NCBI RefSeq assembly: GCF_018613155.1
Contig: NZ_JAGGQU010000010.1
Span: 1-50,344 of the forward strand
DNA: 50,344 nt
Direction of reading: 5' to 3'
Origin: Bacillus sp. ISL-55
GTDB lineage: Bacteria; Bacillota; Bacilli; Bacillales; Cytobacillaceae
Below the pieces are notes generated by a model. The model ran no database searches. It was not told where the DNA came from and saw only the letters and a program-made list of their open reading frames with translations. Positions 45,440 to 50,344 of this stretch are shown piece by piece. Positions within the stretch are counted from its first letter, which is position 1. Every line of letters begins with the position of its first letter. The position numbers were made by a program, and so were the translations under genes.

Positions 45440-46591
45440 CTACTCCCCCTCTTTTACACCAATACTAATAAGCAGATTAGTAAAAAATGCCGCTCGTTCT
45501 GGGATTGAGCTGATGATGATGTGTTCGTTCCTTGCATGGATTCCGTCTCCAATGGTACCGAGGCCATCCAAGGTTGGGATTCCCATATTAGCTGTGAGGT
45601 TTCCATCACTTCCTCCACCAACTGAAGCTTCTTTTAACTTGAAGCCTTCTTCTTTTGCTGCTTCTTTGGCGGTCTGGAATAGTTCTTTTGTATCTTGATT
45701 TCGTTCCATCGGCGGACGGGAGATGCCCCCTCTAACGTCGATACTTGTTCCATCTGTGAAAGGTGTCAGCCCACAAATTACTTCATCAATGTTTTCTTGT
45801 TCCTCACTGGTTATCGCGCGGACATCTATGCCAATCTCTGCATGGTCAGCCACGACATTGAGCTTGCCTCCACCTTTAACAAATCCAACATTGACGGTGG
45901 TTCCAACCTCATAATCTGTTAAAGATTCTAAAAAGTCGATGACCTTGGCAGCCTCTTGAATGGCACTAGCTCCTTCATGATGGTTGTTGCCAGCGTGGGC
46001 CGCCTTGCCTGTAATATCAATATAATAACGCGCCGACCCTTTTCTTGCCGTTTTTAATGCTCCGGTCCGTACAACGGGTGGTTCCGTAACTAATGCATAA
46101 TCACAATCCTTCGCTAACTCTTCAATGACATAGCGTGATGTCGGACTGCTAACCTCTTCATCACTGGTAAAAAGGAACACAATTTTCTTAGACAACGGAA
46201 TCTTCAAATCCTTAATACCTTTTATTGCCCAAATCGCCTGTACAAGACCGCCCTTCATATCCAGGATGCCAGGCCCGTATGCACGATCGCCTTCGATTTT
46301 AAACTCTAAATCTCCAGGCTCCCATACTGTATCAAAATGGGAAAGGATTAAAATTGTTTCGTCTCCTGCCCCGTATTCAAATTTCAGATGATTTCCGTAG
46401 TTCTCTTCTTCCATCACTTCTGCCCGTTTACCAAAGTAGCGATATAAAAGCTCCTGGACCCTCCCTCCACACTGATCGACGAGTTTTTTATTCAATGATG
46501 GAGAATCACATTCGACCAGAAATTTGATATCATCTAAAATCTCTTGCAAATGGCCCTCCATAAACTGCCTTATGGAATCCATTACTATCAC
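45440..46591 (-). CDS. M20 family metallopeptidase (glutamate carboxypeptidase-like)
   Basis: A 383-residue cytoplasmic zinc exopeptidase of the carboxypeptidase G2/ArgE-DapE group. Metal and catalytic motifs are complete: HFDTVW, ILDMKGG, TSDEEVSSP, TEPP and the C-terminal GDGIHARNEH. The dimerisation domain has GKAAHAGNNHHEGASAI. The start is GTG at 46591 or ATG at 46582; neither has a strong ribosome binding site. It likely removes C-terminal glutamate or hydrolyses N-acyl amino acids; the substrate is unknown. It is flanked by the AAA+ remnant and a long palindrome. Confidence 0.9.
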   Translation of the reverse strand: MIVMDSIRQFMEGHLQEILDDIKFLVECDSPSLNKKLVDQCGGRVQELLYRYFGKRAEVMEEENYGNHLKFEYGAGDETILILSHFDTVWEPGDLEFKIEGDRAYGPGILDMKGGLVQAIWAIKGIKDLKIPLSKKIVFLFTSDEEVSSPTSRYVIEELAKDCDYALVTEPPVVRTGALKTARKGSARYYIDITGKAAHAGNNHHEGASAIQEAAKVIDFLESLTDYEVGTTVNVGFVKGGGKLNVVADHAEIGIDVRAITSEEQENIDEVICGLTPFTDGTSIDVRGGISRPPMERNQDTKELFQTAKEAAKEEGFKLKEASVGGGSDGNLTANMGIPTLDGLGTIGDGIHARNEHIIISSIPERAAFFTNLLISIGVKEGE

Positions 46592-46614
46592 GCTGCTTTC
46601 TTATTTATTTGATA

Positions 46615-46641
46615 AGGGCTGCATAATATTTATGCAGCCCT
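46615..46641. repeat. 27-base near-perfect palindrome upstream of the M20 gene
   Basis: AGGGCTGCATAA and TTATGCAGCCCT flank a few bases in a near-perfect palindrome. There is no clear T-tract on either side. It may be an operator for the M20 gene or a terminator left from the decayed small gene upstream. Confidence 0.55.
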
Positions 46642-46684
46642 AGAATATAACTATTGGATTATTATATCATTGACATTATTAGTT

Positions 46685-46777
46685 TTAACCTGTGATTATA
46701 ACGATTCCAAACATAATCGCACCAATGGCACCCAAAATCAATGTATTTGAGTTTCTCTTTTATAATTGATATGGCAT
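46685..46777 (-). pseudogene. Possible small membrane-protein gene with in-frame TAA
   Basis: GGAGG precedes an ATG at 46777. The frame reads MPYQL, TAA (46760-46762), then KRNSNTLILGAIGAIMFGIV and IITG to a second stop. The second part is a single hydrophobic segment. A small membrane protein broken by one nonsense codon is plausible, but the frame is short. Confidence 0.3.
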
Positions 46778-46857
46778 AATCCACCCTCCCATGACAACAT
46801 TTAAATCGGATGGTAAAATTGGGCTATCAATCCAAGGAAGAAAACAGGAGCATACTT

Positions 46858-48588
46858 ATGGAAATTCTAAAAAAGACTCGTGATTTCAAAAATATAACTC
46901 TTCTTAAGGCAAGAGATCGTAGTTACCACCAGGCCAGAAAACTGACGTGGCTGGTTATAATGCTGGCTATTATTCCTATTTTTTATTCGATCATATCAAA
47001 TATAACGGGCTTCAGACTTACAACATACTTGCATTTGGATGATTTTCTTAACGAGAGGATTATGGGCACGATTCTCTCAGGACTTGTTTATTCAACTACT
47101 CTCTTTTTATCAGAAAAGGTACGATTGTATAAATTAATCTCGAATGATTTCAGGGAAATGTATGATTGCCGTGTCTTTTCTCTTCCTTTTAATAATTACA
47201 TTGCCTATGAACGGCAGGAGCAAGAAATTGCTCACCACGCGAGAAATTGGAGGGAGTCGGAGTTGTACCAGGTTTGGTACGGGGAGAGATTTTCCAGCAA
47301 CCATAACCGGAATGTTCTCGTTTGTCAGGCAGATAATATTTCCTATGCCGCTTTTCTTTATAGAAAATTAAATAATTTGCTGATCGGCATTAGTTCGGCC
47401 TTGTTAATGGTTCTTTTCGCTTTATTTATTTTTATGGTAAATATAGAACAAATTTTCTTTGATGTCATCATTCCTTCATTTACTATTTTCACCTTAATTT
47501 TTAAAGTAACCTACAAATCTTCCGTGATTCAAAAGGATTATTTGAAAATCCTTGGACAGCTGCGAGAGGATGTGAACAAAGAAGACTTCGATCTAATCTA
47601 CTTAAGGATGCTTCAAGATAAGATTTTTTCTATTCGTTCAAATGATATTATTACTCCCAGGTTTATCAGGGATAAATTACTTGGTGAAAACAATGAATAT
47701 AAATCTTTTCTTTACAAGTTCAAGGATGACATTTTTGGGGAAGATATAAAATCGCCGATACATGCAAATGAGATTCCACTCTATGCAATTGATCAGCAAA
47801 GAGATTATAAAATTGGAGATCTTCAGACAAAGCTTCTGCATATGATGAAAGATGTTGATACTATTTGCAATAAACACGGAATGAAGTATGTCCTTGATGG
47901 CGGATCATTGTTAGGTGCTGTCAGACACAAAGGATTTATACCGTGGGATGATGACATTGATATTGCTATAAAATATGAAGATTTAAACGACTTTTATTCT
48001 GTGATGAAAGAAAACCTGTCGCCAAATTATTCTATTCAAAGCTTTATCGATGACCCTTATTACTCCCCCGTAATGCCGAAGTTCCGAATTCGCATGGAAG
48101 GCACAGAAGTACTCGAGAAACTCTATAACGCCAGTACTAATTTCAAGAAAAAAGGAATTTTCATTGATGTGTATACATTAGACTATAGCCTTAAATATAC
48201 AGCCGTAGATAAACTTTTCCGGCTCGCAGTGATGCTGCCCGTATACAAGATCCTTACCAGAATGGATGTTACGTTTAAAGGCAAGCTAAAGTTAATGGCT
48301 TTAAAAAAATTCTACCTTCTCTTAGAAACTTTTTATAGCAAGCTTCCTAAGAACAAGCAGCTAATTTCATATTCTCCTAGTTATCTTTATAAGCCATTAA
48401 AACCAGGACCTTATTATGAATTGGATAAAACATTCAGCCGAATCATAAAGTTGCCGTTTGAAACAATCATGCTGCCAGCCCCAAGTGATCCTGACCACGT
48501 GTTAAAAAGTTGTTACGGAAACAATTATATGATTCCAAACAAAACTTACATGACCGTTCTACAGCATTTAAAGGCGGTAAACCTTTAG
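46858..48588 (+). CDS. Fusion of an S-4TM-type pore-forming domain with a LicD-family domain
   Basis: A 576-residue membrane protein. I start at ATG 46858, with AGGAG 8 bases upstream; an earlier ATG at 46810 has none. Residues 1-290 resemble the S-4TM putative pore-forming effector family: four transmembrane helices in two pairs (about 30-50, 69-86, 173-195, 199-218), with YDCRVFSLPFN between the pairs. About 309-576 is a LicD domain with the nucleotidyltransferase-fold motif GGSLLGAVRH.. PWDDDIDIA (348-370). LicD proteins usually attach phosphocholine or similar groups to polymers. S-4TM proteins are predicted effectors in nucleotide-signal defence systems. Joining the two is unusual, and no defence gene stands beside it. 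The domain calls are from pattern memory and need a profile search. Confidence 0.8.
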   Translation: MEILKKTRDFKNITLLKARDRSYHQARKLTWLVIMLAIIPIFYSIISNITGFRLTTYLHLDDFLNERIMGTILSGLVYSTTLFLSEKVRLYKLISNDFREMYDCRVFSLPFNNYIAYERQEQEIAHHARNWRESELYQVWYGERFSSNHNRNVLVCQADNISYAAFLYRKLNNLLIGISSALLMVLFALFIFMVNIEQIFFDVIIPSFTIFTLIFKVTYKSSVIQKDYLKILGQLREDVNKEDFDLIYLRMLQDKIFSIRSNDIITPRFIRDKLLGENNEYKSFLYKFKDDIFGEDIKSPIHANEIPLYAIDQQRDYKIGDLQTKLLHMMKDVDTICNKHGMKYVLDGGSLLGAVRHKGFIPWDDDIDIAIKYEDLNDFYSVMKENLSPNYSIQSFIDDPYYSPVMPKFRIRMEGTEVLEKLYNASTNFKKKGIFIDVYTLDYSLKYTAVDKLFRLAVMLPVYKILTRMDVTFKGKLKLMALKKFYLLLETFYSKLPKNKQLISYSPSYLYKPLKPGPYYELDKTFSRIIKLPFETIMLPAPSDPDHVLKSCYGNNYMIPNKTYMTVLQHLKAVNL

Positions 48589-48702
48589 CGAGCGGCGATG
48601 TTCCAAAAATCCAAGAAATCCCTTCGTGTTCATTAAAGTTTTCTATATAAGGGTCAGGGGTTCTATGGGGTATAATCCCATCAAAGAAAAGGGGTTGAAA
48701 GA

Positions 48703-49020
48703 ATGAGCCAGGTTGCGTAAACAAAAGAAAAGGTTTGGAATGATATAGTTGAAATGATTCATAAAAATAAGACCGTATCAACAACAAGAGGCAGGGCTAA
48801 AGCGACTCTACATAAAATTAAGGGAGAAACCATATACTTAGAGTTTCAACATCAAGAGCAGACAAGAATTGCAAAAATAAGAAAAGAAGATTTTAACCAG
48901 GCATATGAATTCCTGTCAAAAAAAGGAAAGGTTAGACAGACTGATTTATCCACCACTGATAAAAGGTATGTATTAGGAGCTATGAAGGAATTGGTTCTCG
49001 TCGTCCAAATATTAAGGTAG
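48703..49020 (+). pseudogene. Unknown ORF with an in-frame TAA near its start
   Basis: AAGGGG precedes an ATG at 48703. The frame reads MSQVA, TAA (48718-48720), then TKEKVWNDIVEMIHKNKTVS and on for 100 codons to 49020. Restart at the ATG at 48754 would give 88 residues but lacks a ribosome binding site. The sequence (VSTTRGRAKATLHKIKGETI, EDFNQAYEFLSKKGKVRQTD) hints at a small beta domain followed by a helical segment. No family recognised. It may be a broken gene or one expressed through restart. Confidence 0.6.
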
Positions 49021-49049
49021 TTTTTACTTTACAGTTAAAACGAGAACCA
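48992..49049. repeat. 10-base inverted repeat at the RAYT gene end
   Basis: TGGTTCTCGT (48992-49001) and ACGAGAACCA (49040-49049) are perfect arms 38 bases apart, between two converging genes. The GGTTCTC core matches the REP-like palindrome at 22309-22327. It may be a REP-related end or a weak terminator. Confidence 0.45.
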
Positions 49050-49052
49050 TCC

Positions 49053-49838
49053 CTATACTCCACCTGCCCTATGCACTAGATCCTTGGATACGCCCAAGAT
49101 CCTTGCTGCCTGTCGGAGGGTGATGCCTTCAATCGTTTTGACTTGCATGAGATAGTGATCTCTCTGACATCCGGGCAGGCTTTTTACCTGGGCAATGCCC
49201 ATCACGCCGAGCAGTTGTTTGATTTCTTCCCGCGCCTGTTCATCTGTCAATTTTCGTCTAAAATAAATGTCTTCAAGGCACTTATCTTGATTGGACCGCT
49301 CATTGAATTCTTTGAATCGCTCTACTGCCATTGGACGATCTTCTCCAAACATATTCAGAACCGCATGCCGATCCAACAACCCTCCTGGAAAATACTTTTC
49401 GCCATAATATCCGGCACAGCTGCTCCATTCCCAGTCTTCCACCCGTGAACAGATACCTGCCTTGACGGGATTCTGGTGGATATACCGAACAACAGTGAGA
49501 AAGTATTCCTCCGTTTCGACGTTTTCACTTTTGAACCGGTCCTGGAATAGATGCCCTGTCGTGGCGTATTTCCAATTGTAAAAAGTTGCGTAACTCACCC
49601 CAATTCGCTTCATTGTTATGGCCAGTTCCTCTTGCCCTTCCCTTAAAAGCAAATGCACATGGTTGCCCATCAGGCACCAGGCATACATAGTGAACTCAGC
49701 TATCCTTTTGTACTTTTTCAAGATATCAAGGAACTTCATCCGGTCTTCGTCATCATGGAAAATTTCCTGCCGGTTCGCTCCCCGCAGCATCACATGGTAA
49801 ACGCCGCTTTCACTTTTCCTTCGCGCTTCCCGAGGCAT
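49053..49838 (-). CDS. REP-associated (RAYT)/IS200-like tyrosine transposase
   Basis: A 261-residue Y1 transposase-like protein. The ATG at 49838 follows GAGGTGG; a longer frame overlaps the ComM-like gene. Typical text is seen: GVYHVMLRGANRQEIF, the metal-binding MGNHVHLLL (His-x-His), and the HQNPVKAG block of RAYT proteins. The catalytic Tyr is probably in SYATFYNWKY or YFLTVVRYIHQN. RAYTs act on REP palindromes, and two possible ones are in this window. It starts 11 bases after the ComM-like gene stops. Confidence 0.9.
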   Translation of the reverse strand: MPREARRKSESGVYHVMLRGANRQEIFHDDEDRMKFLDILKKYKRIAEFTMYAWCLMGNHVHLLLREGQEELAITMKRIGVSYATFYNWKYATTGHLFQDRFKSENVETEEYFLTVVRYIHQNPVKAGICSRVEDWEWSSCAGYYGEKYFPGGLLDRHAVLNMFGEDRPMAVERFKEFNERSNQDKCLEDIYFRRKLTDEQAREEIKQLLGVMGIAQVKSLPGCQRDHYLMQVKTIEGITLRQAARILGVSKDLVHRAGGV

Positions 49839-49848
49839 CCCTGCCACC

Positions 49849-50344
49849 TCACTTTCCAATCCTGCGCAATTTCAATGCTTCTTCAATCGCAACATCAGAA
49901 ATAAATTGGTCGCCTCTCATGTCGGAAATCGTCCGGGCCAGGCGAATGAGCTTGATTTGGACCCTGTTGCTGAGACCATGCTTCATGGATAAGTCCTGCA
50001 GCTGGCTTTGCTGGCACTCCGTCAGCGGCCGATTTCCTATAAGCTGCTCAAACGGGACACTGCTATTGCAGATCTCCATCCCGTAACGGTCGTATTGTCT
50101 TTCCCTGGCTTCTGTAACTCTTCTTCTGAAAACTTCGGAGGACTCATTTTTGATAAAATCATAACCCTTAAGATTGACAGGTTTTAAGGAAAGAAGGATA
50201 TCAATCCTGTCTAAAACAGGGCCTGACACCCTGTTCTTATAAGCCTTTATCTGTTTTTCCGAACAAGTGCAATAGTGGGTGTCAGAACCCAGGTATCCAC
50301 AGGGACATGGGTTCATGGCGGCAACACTAGCGTTGCGTAAAAGT
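49849..50344 (-). CDS. comM: ComM/YifB-type Mg-chelatase-like AAA+ ATPase, 3' part
   Basis: The C-terminal 165 or so residues of a protein that is normally about 500; the frame stays open to the window edge (VAAMNPCPCGYLG). The Cys-rich MNPCPCG...CTCS segment, the arginine-containing GPVLDRIDI motif (sensor/arginine finger region) and the C-terminal helical Mg_chelatase_C domain (ALKLRRIGK) are all present. ComM is a helicase helping branch migration during natural transformation. The few residues upstream of MNPCPCG (LLRNAS) differ from what I expect of the family, but the window ends there. Confidence 0.88.
   Translation of the reverse strand, partial: LLRNASVAAMNPCPCGYLGSDTHYCTCSEKQIKAYKNRVSGPVLDRIDILLSLKPVNLKGYDFIKNESSEVFRRRVTEARERQYDRYGMEICNSSVPFEQLIGNRPLTECQQSQLQDLSMKHGLSNRVQIKLIRLARTISDMRGDQFISDVAIEEALKLRRIGK

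Noticed and set aside
50331-50340. GTTGCGTAAA shared with 48712-48721
   Set aside because: A 10-base match can occur by chance, and no longer homology surrounds it.

Overview
The window looks like chromosome from a low-GC Gram-positive of the Bacillaceae (Bacillus, Mesobacillus or Cytobacillus type). The grounds are strong AGGAGG-type ribosome binding sites with ATG, GTG and TTG starts, lipobox lipoproteins, sites matching the CcpA cre consensus, and CWB2 wall-binding repeats on secreted proteins. I saw no rRNA, tRNA or CRISPR array.

Region 1 (1-18.9 kb) is a surface-protein locus. Five secreted proteins carry triple CWB2 (cell wall binding repeat 2) modules: a subtilisin-like protease, a two-module nucleotidase of the YfkN type with the CWB2 triplet inserted inside its first catalytic domain, a 1299-residue Ig-like/beta-structured protein, a leucine-rich-repeat protein, and a PPC-repeat protein split by one in-frame TAA. 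Among them lie an LCP-family ligase, a secreted C39-like peptidase whose last 25 or so residues are cut off by a 9-A homopolymer frameshift, and a PPC-domain gene remnant between two near-identical terminators.

Region 2 (19.0-22.3 kb) holds two lipoproteins, a phosphoribosyltransferase-like protein, a small TM2 protein and a REP-like palindrome.

Region 3 (22.3-37.3 kb) is the metabolic highlight: a sulfoquinovose (SQ) catabolic cluster of the transaldolase (sulfo-TAL) type, all on the minus strand. In transcription order it holds SF transaldolase, a DUF4867-like cupin, a GH31 sulfoquinovosidase, SQ isomerase, a GntR/UTRA regulator, sulfolactaldehyde dehydrogenase, an AEC-family permease (candidate sulfolactate exporter), an ABC sugar importer, and a GH2 beta-galactosidase. 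The GH31 protein carries the full Q-Q-R-W-Y sulfonate-recognition set at a constant +3 offset from E. coli YihQ. Sites matching the cre consensus overlap or follow the transaldolase and ABC promoters. The nearby beta-galactosidase suggests combined use of sulfolipid and galactolipid head groups, which is inference.

Region 4 (37.4-42.6 kb) is a four-gene operon of zinc-ribbon membrane proteins of the TcaA/YvbJ type.

Region 5 (42.6-50.3 kb) is accessory DNA. It has a paralogous pair of unknown membrane-anchored coiled-coil proteins behind a promoter with a palindrome exactly in its spacer, a 56-residue zinc-finger-like protein, a decayed YCF46-like AAA+ ATPase, an M20 peptidase, a fusion of an S-4TM-type pore-forming domain to a LicD nucleotidyltransferase-fold domain, an ORF interrupted by an in-frame TAA, a RAYT/IS200-like transposase, and the 3' part of a ComM/YifB-type Mg-chelatase-like ATPase running off the window.
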